From NCBI RefSeq assembly GCF_010450875.1, contig NZ_CP048421.1, positions 62,001 to 126,000 of the forward strand: a stretch of DNA of 64,000 nucleotides. Reading direction: 5' to 3'. Below, piece by piece: positions 43,205 to 52,127 of the stretch (position 1 is the first letter of the stretch; every line of letters begins with the position of its first letter). The translations under genes were made by a program, and so were the position numbers. This stretch comes from Sphingomonas insulae (GTDB taxonomy: Bacteria > Pseudomonadota > Alphaproteobacteria > Sphingomonadales > Sphingomonadaceae). The notes beneath the pieces are model-generated. The model saw only the letters and a program-made list of their open reading frames with translations. It searched no databases and was not told the origin of the DNA.

Positions 43205-44286
43205 CAGCCGGCGGTGACGGTGATGCGGTGCCAGGCCGTCGAGAGATAGCCCGCGAAATTCCAGATCGCCTCGGGTCGTTCGGGCTGCATCTGCCCGGCA
43301 CCATCGACGGCGCGGACCACCAGGACATGGAGCCCGGGCGACAGATCGAGTGTGACGCACCACTGCGTCCAGCTCCAGGGGGCATCGGGTTCTGCGGCCA
43401 GTTCCGCCTGCACCCAGTCGGTGCCGTTATTGACGGAGACCTCGACGCGGGAGACCGCTCGACCGAAGGCGACCGCATAGCCTGCGATCGAGCATGCCCC
43501 GGCTCTGACATGTTCGCCGTCCACGGGAGCGCAGATCGCAGCGTTGAGCGGCATCTCCTCGATCGTCAGGCCCTGATCCCAGTCCGCGTCCTCCTTCGCT
43601 ATTGACGCCGGGAAGAGCTTGTAGTCCTTGGCCTGGATCGGCGCATCCGATGGGCGATCGCGCACCTCGATGCGGGTCAGCCACTTGGCGCTACGAACGC
43701 CCGCGTAGCCCGGCACGACGAGCCGTAATGGTGCGCCATGTTCGGGGGTCAGCGCCTCGCCATTCATCGCCCACGCGATCAGCACGTCGGGCTCCAAAGC
43801 CTTGGCGATCGAGATCGAGGCACCGAACGGCGCCGTCTCACCATCGACATCGACGTCGTCGGCACCCGTCGCGCCGACGAACGAGGCGCCGTCCTGGATG
43901 CCGGCCGCGGCGAGCACGTCGCGGAGCGCGACGCCGGTCCACGCCGCATTGCCGATCGCACCCACGTCCCAGGGATCGCCCGAGGTCTTCTTGACATCTT
44001 GAAGATGTGCTCGCCGATTGCCGGCGCACTGCATGGTCGCGGTCACTGTCCGGCTCGCGAATGCCGTCTGAAGTTCGGCAACCGTGAAAGTGCGCGGTCG
44101 ATCGACCAATCCGTCGAGCGCTACACGATGATCGCCGGCGAGCTTCGGCGTCGGCCCGTGGCTGCGTATGTAGAAATCTGCCTGCGCCGTCAGGAAGGTG
44201 GTCAATTTGTCTGGATGTGTCTCCGCGTTGAGCGGGTCCAGGCAGCGGAGGATGAGGTTCGGTCTGGCGCGATCGGCTTCTGTCAT
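43204..44286 (-). CDS. Molybdopterin sulfite oxidase
   Basis: A 360-residue protein with the sulfite oxidase Mo-binding domain and C-terminal dimerisation domain. Visible features are YIRSHGPTPKLAGDHRVALD, TVTATMQCAGNRRAHLQD with the Mo-ligand Cys, VPGYAGVRSAKWLTRIEV, and the Mo-co dimer domain IAGYAVAFGRAVSRVEVSVN. It oxidises sulfite to sulfate. No Tat signal or heme domain is visible, so it is likely cytoplasmic or needs a separate electron acceptor. With YeiH and LysR it makes a sulfite oxidation and export set. Confidence 0.9.
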   Translation of the reverse strand: MTEADRARPNLILRCLDPLNAETHPDKLTTFLTAQADFYIRSHGPTPKLAGDHRVALDGLVDRPRTFTVAELQTAFASRTVTATMQCAGNRRAHLQDVKKTSGDPWDVGAIGNAAWTGVALRDVLAAAGIQDGASFVGATGADDVDVDGETAPFGASISIAKALEPDVLIAWAMNGEALTPEHGAPLRLVVPGYAGVRSAKWLTRIEVRDRPSDAPIQAKDYKLFPASIAKEDADWDQGLTIEEMPLNAAICAPVDGEHVRAGACSIAGYAVAFGRAVSRVEVSVNNGTDWVQAELAAEPDAPWSWTQWCVTLDLSPGLHVLVVRAVDGAGQMQPERPEAIWNFAGYLSTAWHRITVTAG

Positions 44287-44561
44287 GCTTCCAGTCTATC
44301 ATGATGAAATTGACAGCGTAATCGATCGTTTGCTTGGCCCACATCATCCAAGCGTCTCGATCGACCATCGCTACTGCGAAGCTGCCGCCAGTCTTATCGC
44401 CGGTTGGCGAGCGGACGATATTCGCCAGCATGTGGTCGTCGCACGGTACGTGATGTGTCGCACGACGAGCGCCTCATCGCTGTGCCGATGTGACGCAAGG
44501 GAGGCGAATTGAAAGCTGCCCTTACGCAATTCCCGAGAATCAATGATGCGCGCCGCTAAAG

Positions 44562-45440
44562 CTAAGAAGACCGATCAAGACCGAGATCCGCTTCTGGTAC
44601 GGGCGAATACCTTGACGGACCGCGGGCCATCGATGGTCGCTCTCCGGATGCAAGGCGATCCCCCAACATGCGATGGAGTTGCGCAAGTTCGTCCGTCATC
44701 TGGGTTTCGGGAACCCCCATCCCGCCCCGTTCCACACGATAAAAGAGGTCAAGCGATCCGGCCAGTTCAGGGTCGGCGAAGAGTGCTGGGCTCTCGCCTG
44801 CCCGCCAGAGAACGGCTAGCTCGGCCGACCGGGCTTCGTCGGCGAAGGCGGACCGGTCTGGCGCACTGGTCGAGGCAGGCGGCTGCGGCAGGCTAGCCCC
44901 CCTCCCCTCTAACTCCGCACGGCTGACCGCGGCGAGCCGGTAGCGCAGTATGCGTGTTTCCGGTGTGTCGGTGGGCGACGGCTGATATTGTCTGGTCAAA
45001 AGAGCGAACAAGTCGCTCGAGCTGGCACTGCTCGCGGCCTTCCGCCACGCAACCATCGCGCGATCGTTCGACCGCCTATCCGCCGGCTGCAAGAGCGCGA
45101 AGCGTTCGAGCAGCGCATCATCGGCAATGTCGATGGGAAGCGGCGCGGAGTTGCCGTTTGCCGCTGCATGCGCAAACCCAGCGATTGCCGCGACGGTCGA
45201 AAGCTGGGCCCGCGTCAGCTCCCGATCCTCGATCGATCGGGCGAGGATCATCTCCAGCACTGGCATCAGGTCCGTAACCGCAGCCTGCCCGGCATCGATC
45301 GTGTCGAGCCGGGTCAGGATATCGTTCTGAGACGCTTCGATCCGGGCGTTGCCCCGCGCCACGGCATCAAGCTGACCCTGGACGAGCGTCAGCGCATCAA
45401 GGACGGCTGCTAGCAAGGCTTTGGTTGGGTCCGTGTTCAT
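44562..45440 (-). CDS. Unknown protein at the end of the mobilisation operon
   Basis: A 292-residue, largely helical protein. The N-terminal ~60 residues form a coiled-coil-like stretch (LDALTLVQGQLDAVARGNAR, IEASQNDILTRLDTIDAGQA). The remainder is charged, Ala-rich and without a family I recognise. Start overlaps the relaxase stop as ATGA, so it is co-expressed with the relaxase. A relaxosome accessory role is plausible from position alone. Confidence 0.65.
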   Translation of the reverse strand: MNTDPTKALLAAVLDALTLVQGQLDAVARGNARIEASQNDILTRLDTIDAGQAAVTDLMPVLEMILARSIEDRELTRAQLSTVAAIAGFAHAAANGNSAPLPIDIADDALLERFALLQPADRRSNDRAMVAWRKAASSASSSDLFALLTRQYQPSPTDTPETRILRYRLAAVSRAELEGRGASLPQPPASTSAPDRSAFADEARSAELAVLWRAGESPALFADPELAGSLDLFYRVERGGMGVPETQMTDELAQLHRMLGDRLASGERPSMARGPSRYSPVPEADLGLDRSS

Positions 45441-46843
45441 CGCCGTGGCTCGCCCTTGTTCAATATCTGGTCTCGCCCGCGGTGCGCGCGATCGTGCTCC
45501 CGCACCTGCTGTAGAATGTCGTCGGCCTTCCTCGGCGCAGCGTTCTCGGATTGCCTGTTGGCCTCTTCCATCAGAGACCGGAGACGGTCGGATACGCCCG
45601 CCGAGCGCTCCCCCTCTCGCGCGATCTGCGGACGCCCTGTGCCCTCCGATAATTGTCGATCTGCTTCGAGCTGCTCGCGCATCGCTCTCGATCGCGCAAG
45701 CGCGGCGGCAACCCGATCGCGCACCTCAAGGTCAGCCGCATCACGCCGATCGGGTGATGCCGCCAGCCGGATAGACTTGGTCGAGTTCGGCTCGGGAGTC
45801 CGCATCGATGCCACGAATCGCTCGAGACTTTTCGCCACGGCTTGATCGACCAATGAGGGTGACGACGACAGCTCGACGATCGAACGCTCATAGGCGGCTC
45901 GAACGGTCACGTGCTGACGAGCAAGGACAGCCTCGACAGGATCGGCGAGCCCCCACTCCCGGTAGCGCGCGGCGCGCTCGGCGCGGCCCTTGTCGAGGCG
46001 AGGCACGCCTCCCTTCTCCCGCACCTTGCGCGCCGCGATGGGCTCATGCGCCGGGTCGATACCACGTGCCCTCGCCGGCGTCGCGTTCGCCTCGATGCCC
46101 CGGTCACGCAGCTTCTCGGCAAAGCGTTGGCGATAGCGGAAAAGATCATCACGGTCGGGATGGAAGCGTCGTCCGTCATGGTCGCGGCGTGCGAAGGTGA
46201 CATGGACGTGGGGATGATCACGGTCGACATGGAGCGAGGCGACCCAGGATCGGTTTGCGAATTCCTCGCGCGCGAAGTCGAGGGTCGCGTCCTTCAGCCG
46301 CTCCGGATCAGTGCCGGTCGGCATCGAAAGGATCATCGAAATCGATGTCGCCCCCTTCCGGCGCGCGTCATCACCCATCTCCCACTCGTGCCAATCCTGC
46401 GCGAGGATTTGCATCTCCCCGCCGTCGCGGATGACGTCGCCGTCGCTTGTATAGAGTGGCAGCTCTTCGTCCGGACCATGCCCGAGACGGCTGATGTAGG
46501 AGAAGTTGGCAAGGACATGGCCGCCGCCATGCTGCCGACCCGTGATGCGGACCATGACCTCCGGCGCACGCCGCGCCGTCCGCTCCATCGTGGACACGGC
46601 GCGCCTGCTGACCGCCGCCTGCGCACTCCCCCCAAATGCCTGCTTGGTGTGTGGCGAGGATCGATAGGCGGTCGATCGACTGGTCGGCTTCGGGATCATG
46701 GAAGCGACCGCCAACCCCAGCATCGTACCCCCCGTGGACGGTGCCTTTCCCGTCCCGCCCCCGCTGCCGGCCCGGTACTTCTTGGAAGGCGCGAAGACGC
46801 CAGCCATGGTGTCGAGCGTACCGGAAGAAAGCCGGAAGCTCAT
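45437..46843 (-). CDS. MOBP-type relaxase (VirD2/TraI-like)
   Basis: A 468-residue relaxase. After a ~95-residue Ser/Gly-rich leader comes the nuclease core: VMVRITGRQHGGGHVLANFS with the likely catalytic Tyr (NFSYISRLG), SISMILSMPTGTDPERLKDA, and the three-His metal motif HVDRDHPHVHVTFARRD (about residue 210). The C-terminal part is coiled and charged. It would nick oriT and lead the DNA strand into the recipient. It overlaps both the MobC gene and the unknown gene by four bases. An IncP-like nic site is predicted ~60 bp upstream of mobC. Confidence 0.88.
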   Translation of the reverse strand: MSFRLSSGTLDTMAGVFAPSKKYRAGSGGGTGKAPSTGGTMLGLAVASMIPKPTSRSTAYRSSPHTKQAFGGSAQAAVSRRAVSTMERTARRAPEVMVRITGRQHGGGHVLANFSYISRLGHGPDEELPLYTSDGDVIRDGGEMQILAQDWHEWEMGDDARRKGATSISMILSMPTGTDPERLKDATLDFAREEFANRSWVASLHVDRDHPHVHVTFARRDHDGRRFHPDRDDLFRYRQRFAEKLRDRGIEANATPARARGIDPAHEPIAARKVREKGGVPRLDKGRAERAARYREWGLADPVEAVLARQHVTVRAAYERSIVELSSSPSLVDQAVAKSLERFVASMRTPEPNSTKSIRLAASPDRRDAADLEVRDRVAAALARSRAMREQLEADRQLSEGTGRPQIAREGERSAGVSDRLRSLMEEANRQSENAAPRKADDILQQVREHDRAHRGRDQILNKGEPRR

Positions 46844-47421
46844 CGCTGTTTATCCCCGAACGCACCGGTCCAGTAGCCGACTTCGCCCCCTACATAGGAC
46901 GAGAGAGATCGCCTGGTGGCGAACAGCAGCGCCTTCAGCTCCCCGCAGGTCTCGAGAAAAGGCTCGGAAATCCGCGCTATGTCGAGGGAGCTTTCCGGCT
47001 GGTTCGCCGCGTTCATCGCGTGGACGGCCTGGTTGATGTTGCGACCGATCGCGAGCACCTGCTTGCGCACTCTTCCGATCTCGGCCTGGGTCGTCGGGGC
47101 GAGACGCAGGCGCGCGGCCTTGTCCCATAGCTGCCACCTCAGCGCCCGCTTGATCCACTCGTTACGGGTCAATCCCAACGGTGCACCAACTGTGTCGATC
47201 GCCTCGATCTCGGTTCGCTTCAGCCGGACAGTGACCCGCACCTGATCGTCCGGGTGTCCCCTGTCCGCGATGGCTGGTGTCGGTAGATCGTCATGCTCGG
47301 ACGCCAGCGCGACGCGAGAGAGGGTGAGCACGATCCACGCGCTGCGAGACTGGCCATGAGCGGCTGCGACGCGATCAATCTCCGCGACGAGCTCATCCTT
47401 CATCCTCAGGCTTACCATCAT
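46840..47421 (-). CDS. mobC: MobC-like plasmid mobilisation protein
   Basis: A 193-residue protein with two ribbon-helix-helix-like segments (MVSLRMKDELVAEIDRVAAA, VRVTVRLKRTEIEAIDTVGA) and a C-terminal MobC region (RVRKQVLAIGRNINQAVHAM). MobC proteins bind oriT and help the relaxase. The frame is open to 47493, but ATG at 47421 places the ribbon-helix-helix at the N-terminus and leaves the oriT-like palindromes outside the gene. Stop overlaps the relaxase start. Confidence 0.85.
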   Translation of the reverse strand: MMVSLRMKDELVAEIDRVAAAHGQSRSAWIVLTLSRVALASEHDDLPTPAIADRGHPDDQVRVTVRLKRTEIEAIDTVGAPLGLTRNEWIKRALRWQLWDKAARLRLAPTTQAEIGRVRKQVLAIGRNINQAVHAMNAANQPESSLDIARISEPFLETCGELKALLFATRRSLSSYVGGEVGYWTGAFGDKQR

Positions 47422-47759
47422 GCCTAAAGCCCCGTGCAGCGGCGCCATCAAAACCAATGCAATACATTGGTGCCAGATGGCATATCCTGCCATCCCTTGT
47501 AACAGTCTCTAGCTATCTCATCACCAGATTTCAAACAAGCGCAATGAGAAATCAAACGCGGAGGAGAAGAATGGTGGATATCTGCTAGCAGGTCTTCTTT
47601 CTCGAAGCGTTTCCGCGCGCGTCGATCACGGTAAGATCGGGATATATACTGTGATCTGGTGCAGATTTGGAGGGGATATGGAGTTAATTCAGGTGGCCCA
47701 GACTTCACTTCTCCGACAGAACACTCTCTTGCCCCCAGGTTCCCCAATGGAGGAATGCA
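47422..47759. other. oriT-containing intergenic region
   Basis: A 338-bp divergent gap between mobC and the rightward small gene. The left end holds the oriT palindromes. The rest is relatively AT-rich for this DNA and must carry both promoters. No gene is supported. Confidence 0.45.
47454..47494. other. oriT: Predicted oriT: two palindromes with an IncP-like nic motif
   Basis: Two inverted repeats lie side by side: CCAATG-caata-CATTGG (47454-47470) and GATGGCA-tatcc-TGCCATC (47476-47494). The second contains TATCCTG followed by C (47483-47490), matching the RP4/IncP-type nic consensus YATCCTG|Y, so the nick would fall between 47489 and 47490 on the + strand. It lies directly upstream of mobC and the relaxase operon, the usual place for oriT. 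The match is by eye. Confidence 0.6.
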
Positions 47760-48029
47760 ATGCCCCGTACCTCGGCCAAGGCCGACGATCTCACCGCGAT
47801 TAAAGCCCGACGCGAAACCTTGAGGGCAGAGTTGGCTGCGTTGGACGAACGCGCCAAAGCAATGGAGATTGCCGCCCGGGATGCTGGGCGTCAGACCCTG
47901 ATGGCGGCCCTCGAACGCGTCAAAATCGCGGAGATCGACAAGGCAGATGCTCGCACGATCGCGGTGGCGATAGGGAATTACGGGGGAAGCGCGGTTGCCC
48001 GACATCTGGCCACGCTACCCTCTGACTGA
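47760..48029 (+). CDS. Small coiled-coil protein next to oriT
   Basis: An 89-residue protein with an N-terminal coiled-coil (DLTAIKARRETLRAELAALD, ERAKAMEIAARDAGRQTLMA) and a short C-terminal part (IAVAIGNYGGSAVARHLATL). GGAGG sits 6 bases before the ATG. Such small proteins are frequent opposite mob operons and may correspond to TraC/TraD-type relaxosome accessories, but I cannot assign the family firmly. Confidence 0.65.
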   Translation: MPRTSAKADDLTAIKARRETLRAELAALDERAKAMEIAARDAGRQTLMAALERVKIAEIDKADARTIAVAIGNYGGSAVARHLATLPSD

Positions 48030-48134
48030 GCCAGACAGGATCGACGCCACGACGTGCGGTGAAACCGACCAGGGAGATCGTGACGCGCTGATCCGCTCTT
48101 TCCAGCGGGGGGCTGCATCGCTCATGGCGACAGC

Positions 48135-48524
48135 ATGACCAACGCTATCGAGCTTGCCATTCGCATGCGCCGCGCCGCTTTCAATCGGGCGCTTGCAGAT
48201 GCCGACCTGGCAGCCATCGGGCCCATCCTTGCTCCCAATGCGCTCCTCGTCACCGGCACGGACAGCGCGGTCCTGTCGGGACGCAAGTCGCAACTCCTGG
48301 CTTGGAAGCGTGAGTTCGCAAGCGCTGACCCGACGGTCTATGTCCGGACCCCGGATCACGTCATCGCATCCCCGGTCGAGCCGATTGCCATGGAGCATGG
48401 TCATTGGCGTGGCGCCCAATCTGGCGGAGCCACGCTCCTTGCGTCCGGCAGCTACGCTGCGAAATGGCGGAGGGTCGGTGCCGATTGGGTCATCGAAGCA
48501 GAGATCTATCTGACCCTGGCATGA
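48135..48524 (+). CDS. NTF2-like (SnoaL/DUF4440) protein
   Basis: A 129-residue protein of the NTF2-like fold: RMRRAAFNRALADADLAAIG at the start, LLVTGTDSAVLSGRKSQLLA in the middle, and SGSYAAKWRRVGADWVIEAE at the end, where Lys/Trp residues form the usual strand pair. No signal peptide is visible. The biochemical role is unknown. Its end overlaps the opposite-strand alkB end by 19 bp. Confidence 0.75.
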   Translation: MTNAIELAIRMRRAAFNRALADADLAAIGPILAPNALLVTGTDSAVLSGRKSQLLAWKREFASADPTVYVRTPDHVIASPVEPIAMEHGHWRGAQSGGATLLASGSYAAKWRRVGADWVIEAEIYLTLA

Positions 48525-49120
48525 GGCTCGGCCGTATCTCGCCCGAAGACTGCCCGCCCCTTCTCGGACGGGCTTCGAAAGGTGATCGACCAACGCGGGC
48601 GGTCCATTTCGACGATGCTGTGTTCCCATTCGTGCCGTGCTGGCCCGGTGATGTGGTAGGCGGCGCGGGGCTCGAGCGGCAACGCAGCGCGCTCGAAGTC
48701 GCGCTCCCCCCGGCGACGGCGGAAGCGCATCTCGGCGGACGCGCCGAGCGATACCCCGACCACATGCTCGTAGATTGGCCGATCGCGGTGCCACCCTATT
48801 CCCGCGCCGGGGTCGTAGCGGATGAGAAGCGCTTGGATCAGTGATTCCGGACTGAGCCCTGCAAAGGCGGCAGCGCGGTCGCGGATCGGTAGAAGCCAAT
48901 CCGGCATCGCTTCGGCGCGCGCGACACGGCTGGTCTCGAAATCATAATGCCACCCGAACGAGTTGGTGAGGCGCTTGCCGGTCCAGCCCTGGAACCGGAA
49001 GGGTGCGAGCGCGGTCGCGTCGATGGCTGCGATCAACGAGGCTTCCTCGGTTGCGGTAACGAGATCCGACGCGACCGACAATCCGGGTAAGATGGGACTG
49101 CCAAAGAGGTCGGGCATCAT
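48506..49120 (-). CDS. alkB: AlkB-type 2-oxoglutarate dioxygenase
   Basis: A 204-residue protein of the AlkB family: LPGLSVASDLVTATEEASLI, LTNSFGWHYDF, LIQALLIRYDPGAGIGWHRD with the iron-binding HxD (WHRD), GASAEMRFRRRRG, and the distal His and 2-oxoglutarate Arg in ARHEWEHSIVEMDRPRWSITF. It repairs alkylated bases by oxidative demethylation. The ATG overlaps the dinB stop as ATGA, so it lies in one SOS-controlled operon with dinB. Confidence 0.9.
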   Translation of the reverse strand: MMPDLFGSPILPGLSVASDLVTATEEASLIAAIDATALAPFRFQGWTGKRLTNSFGWHYDFETSRVARAEAMPDWLLPIRDRAAAFAGLSPESLIQALLIRYDPGAGIGWHRDRPIYEHVVGVSLGASAEMRFRRRRGERDFERAALPLEPRAAYHITGPARHEWEHSIVEMDRPRWSITFRSPSEKGRAVFGRDTAEPHARVR

Positions 49121-50235
49121 AGCTCGGCCGATCCACCAGGACCCGGCTGGCTCGCGGGCAACGGCAGTTGCGACGGTTCGGGGTTGCCAGCCAGGAAATT
49201 CGATACCGTCACCCCAACGAGGCGAATACCCTTTTCGACCGGGTATATCGAACGAACCAGAGCAAGGCTTGCGGACCGCAAAAGCGTAAGGGTGTCGACC
49301 GCGCCCGGGAGGCTGCGGCTGCGCGTGATCTGGCGAAAGTCCTGGAACTTGACCTTGACCGTTACGGTCCGCCCGAATGTGTGCCGCCTCTGGCACCAGG
49401 TCCACACATCGTCAGCCATCCGCAGCACACCGGCTTCGATCTCCTTTGGATCGGTCAGATCCCGATCGAACGTAGTCTCGGATCCCGACGACTTTCGGAC
49501 GCGGTTCGGATTTACCGGTCGATCATCTTCGCCACGCGCGATCGCGTGGTACCAGCCAGCCGAACTGCCGAAATGCTCGGTCAGGAAGTCTATTGATTTT
49601 GAACGCAGGTGAGCTCCGGTCGTTATGCCGAGCCGCTCCATCTTCGCGGCGGTGACCGGTCCGACACCATGGAAGCGCGAGACCGACAGCGTCTCTACCC
49701 AAGCCTCCCCCATGTCTGGGGTAACCGCGAATTGCCCGTTGGGCTTACGATGATCGGACGCGAGCTTGGCGAGGAATTTGTTGTACGAAATGCCAGCGGA
49801 AGCCGTCAGGCCCGTTTCCTCGAGGATCCGAGCGCGGATCGCCTTGGCGGTCAGCCAGGCGGTTGGAAGGCCTCTTCGATTGGCGGTCACGTCGAGATAC
49901 GCCTCGTCGAGCGACAGCGGCTGAATGAGATCGGTGAATTCGGCGAAGATCGCATGGATTTGCTGCGAGACCGACCGATACACATCGAACCGAGGAGGCA
50001 CGAAGACGAGGTCGGGGCAGCGCCGCATCGCCGTCACGGAAGTCAGCGCCGACTTCACGCCAAAGGTACGCGCTTCATAGCTTGCCGCGGCAACGACACC
50101 GCGGGCAGCGGCCTGCCCGACCGCGACGGGACGCCCACGCAGACGTGGATCGTCTCGCTGCTCCACCGATGCGAAGAAGGCGTCCATGTCGACATGGATG
50201 ATTTTCCGGATGGGGCCGCGATCCATGGGTGACAT
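49117..50235 (-). CDS. dinB: DNA polymerase IV (DinB, Y family)
   Basis: A 372-residue Y-family polymerase. Catalytic motifs are IIHVDMDAFFASVEQRDDP (first Asp) and LIQPLSLDEAYLDVTANRRG (Asp-Glu pair). The little finger includes SGSETTFDRDLTDPKEIEAG. It performs error-prone translesion synthesis. ATG at 50235 or 50226 could be the start. A LexA box (GAAC-N7-GAAC) at 50248-50262 lies 13 bases upstream, so SOS induction is expected. It is followed by alkB in the same operon. Confidence 0.92.
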   Translation of the reverse strand: MSPMDRGPIRKIIHVDMDAFFASVEQRDDPRLRGRPVAVGQAAARGVVAAASYEARTFGVKSALTSVTAMRRCPDLVFVPPRFDVYRSVSQQIHAIFAEFTDLIQPLSLDEAYLDVTANRRGLPTAWLTAKAIRARILEETGLTASAGISYNKFLAKLASDHRKPNGQFAVTPDMGEAWVETLSVSRFHGVGPVTAAKMERLGITTGAHLRSKSIDFLTEHFGSSAGWYHAIARGEDDRPVNPNRVRKSSGSETTFDRDLTDPKEIEAGVLRMADDVWTWCQRRHTFGRTVTVKVKFQDFRQITRSRSLPGAVDTLTLLRSASLALVRSIYPVEKGIRLVGVTVSNFLAGNPEPSQLPLPASQPGPGGSAEL

Positions 50236-50247
50236 GTATCAAGACAC

Positions 50248-50262
50248 GAACGTATAGGGAAC
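50248..50262. promoter_or_regulatory. LexA (SOS) box upstream of dinB-alkB
   Basis: GAAC-GTATAGG-GAAC is an exact match to the alphaproteobacterial LexA site GAAC-N7-GAAC. It sits just before the dinB start and shares its core with the box at imuA (GAAC-GTATGGG-GAAC). Confidence 0.85.
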
Positions 50263-50483
50263 AGCGGTTCATGAGAGCGGCACCCGACCTCGCCCGGACG
50301 CTACCACGCGAGCGTTGACGTGGCACCACGGTTCCAGCGGTTACACGTGGCCGCTATAACCACAAAGTTGCCCTGGGGGCGTACCGACCTCCGTCCTGAT
50401 ACGGGTTTCGATCGGCCGGCGAACGGCGATCGAGCGAGCAGTCACTTGTTCCGCCGTCGGTACGGCGAGGGCCCCCTGCCCTC

Positions 50484-50819
50484 TTATTTCTTCTTCGCCG
50501 CCCGTGCCGCTTCCGCTTCCTCTGCGAGTGTCAGAAGCAAGGTCATGGCCTCGCCCTTCTTCACCCGATGACGATAGGCAAAGTCGTCATAGCGCTCGCG
50601 GTCTTCCGGCGTCGTGCGGATATGGAAGTTGGCGGTGTAGACGGCCTCCCGCGTCGATGCTGTGGGACGCTTGGCTGGTTCGGCGGGCTCGGACTTGAAC
50701 CCGAGCCTCTCGCCACCTTGCTTCGCCCTTTGACGCTGTTCCGGCGTCGGGATCGGAATGTCGTCGTCATCGTCGAGCGCGAAATTGGCGAGGCCGGGCC
50801 GAGCTGTGGTGTCATTCAT
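50484..50819 (-). CDS. Small ParA partner protein (possible RHH centromere binder)
   Basis: A 111-residue protein with a disordered acidic N-terminus (ANFALDDDDDIPIPTPEQRQ) and a C-terminal segment AVYTANFHIRTTPEDRERYD followed by HRVKKGEAMTLLLTLAEEAE, which could form a ribbon-helix-helix DNA-binding fold as in ParG/omega-type partition proteins. Start overlaps the parA stop as ATGA. In ParF/ParG systems the small second gene binds centromere repeats and contacts ParA. The function is inferred from synteny and fold pattern. Confidence 0.7.
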   Translation of the reverse strand: MNDTTARPGLANFALDDDDDIPIPTPEQRQRAKQGGERLGFKSEPAEPAKRPTASTREAVYTANFHIRTTPEDRERYDDFAYRHRVKKGEAMTLLLTLAEEAEAARAAKKK

Positions 50820-51496
50820 GCCGGGGTCTTCTCGTTGAGCAGTTGAAGGACGTTGAGGGTAAAAGCCGCCGCGTTCGCCCGGGCGGTTTCCAACGAGCCG
50901 ACGTCCTTGTCCTTCAACGTGGCGAGCGTACCGCCAATGCTGAAGATGGCCCGATAGGCGCCGCGTTCGGCGAGTGCGGTGTCGATGACGGGGATACCCG
51001 CCTCTCGCATGCCTGCAATGATCTGCTTGAGATCGCGCGGCCATAGCCGCGTGGAGGCCTGCGTCTTTGCGAGCACCGCTGCAAATTTCAGGGGCTTCTC
51101 ACGCGCTTTCGAGACCTGCTTCACATTCTTGAAGGCGCGCGCGGCCTCGTTTGAATCGAGCGCGGACCCTTGCATCGGGATCAGGGCGAGGTTCGAGACG
51201 AGCAGGGCATTCGTCACGCGGCCGGACGCCCTCCCCTCCAGGTCGACGATGACGTATCGCGCGCGCTGGCGAGCCTCGGTGATCGTATCGATGATCGTCT
51301 CCTCGTCGATCTCTTCGATAACCTCGATATTGTCCGGTTTGCCTTTCAGGGCCGCCCATTTGGATAGCGGAAAATTGGGATCCGCATCGATAAGGATCAC
51401 GTCGCCGCCCTGCGCGGCTAGTTCCGTCGCAAGCAGGAGCGCCGTCGTGGTCTTTCCCACCCCGCCTTTAGGGGACAATAGGGTGATGACGGGCAT
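50816..51496 (-). CDS. parA: ParA-family partition ATPase
   Basis: A 226-residue small ParA/MinD ATPase without an N-terminal DNA-binding domain (type Ib). The deviant Walker A is SPKGGVGKTTTALLLATELA at the N-terminus. Downstream are VILIDADPNFPLSKWAALKG and YVIVDLEGRASG. It would segregate the replicon together with the small partner encoded just downstream. A 1.2-kb region rich in 9-bp repeats lies immediately upstream and is the natural centromere. Lack of a HTH domain means that the small partner probably does the DNA binding. Confidence 0.88.
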   Translation of the reverse strand: MPVITLLSPKGGVGKTTTALLLATELAAQGGDVILIDADPNFPLSKWAALKGKPDNIEVIEEIDEETIIDTITEARQRARYVIVDLEGRASGRVTNALLVSNLALIPMQGSALDSNEAARAFKNVKQVSKAREKPLKFAAVLAKTQASTRLWPRDLKQIIAGMREAGIPVIDTALAERGAYRAIFSIGGTLATLKDKDVGSLETARANAAAFTLNVLQLLNEKTPA

Positions 51497-51860
51497 TCGA
51501 GACTCCAATCCTAACCGCGATGACCGCGCGGTCGCATGTGTTACAACGGATGACCGGCTCCGGCAAGTTACAGCGGAGCGAAGAGTTATGTGCAACATCT
51601 GCGTTCCGTGTAACCGTTGTAACCGCAGCTCAAGAGGGAAGTCAGGCGCCCTTCCCTGCCATCGCTGTCTCCACACAAAAACGACGGTTGCTGCGACGCT
51701 GGTTGGTGCTTCGCTGTAACCGAACGATTCGCGCACTCGGACCGAAGATGATGACCGAGCGGGTGACCGGCCCGTGACGCGCTCTCACGATCGGCATGCC
51801 GCTGTAAGACTGACTGACAGCATAAAGTCGAGCGAACATATGTAACGCAGCGAACCTATC

Positions 51861-51923
51861 AGTTACGGCAGTTACAGCGGGTAGGGCGGGTACAGCAGTT
51901 ACAGCGGTTACGGCGGTTATGCG
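51861..51923 (+). repeat. 9-bp tandem repeat array 1 (7 units)
   Basis: Seven contiguous 9-mers follow one another without a break: AGTTACGGC, AGTTACAGC, GGGTAGGGC, GGGTACAGC, AGTTACAGC, GGTTACGGC, GGTTATGCG. The consensus is RGTTACRGC. Strict 9-base phasing over 63 bp cannot be chance and suits binding of a small dimer to each unit. Confidence 0.8.
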
Positions 51924-52047
51924 GCGCAGCTCCGTCGCCACTTCGCATCGTACAGTTCTGTTGCTGCAAAGCGCTTCGCCTCGTTAAGGTCCTGGCCACA
52001 TGGCCCTCGACCTCGACGGAGCAGTATTGGTTCGATGCGTCACGGCG

Positions 52048-52092
52048 GTTACACGCGAGACAGCGGGCACAACGGACGCAGCAGGGGAGCGG
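52048..52092 (+). repeat. 9-bp tandem repeat array 2 (5 diverged units)
   Basis: Five 9-mers: GGTTACACG, CGAGACAGC, GGGCACAAC, GGACGCAGC, AGGGGAGCG. They are more diverged than the other arrays but keep the ACAGC core and phase. Confidence 0.5.
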
Positions 52093-52127
52093 TCCTAGCC
52101 TATGATACGGGTCGGGCTGATAGATCG

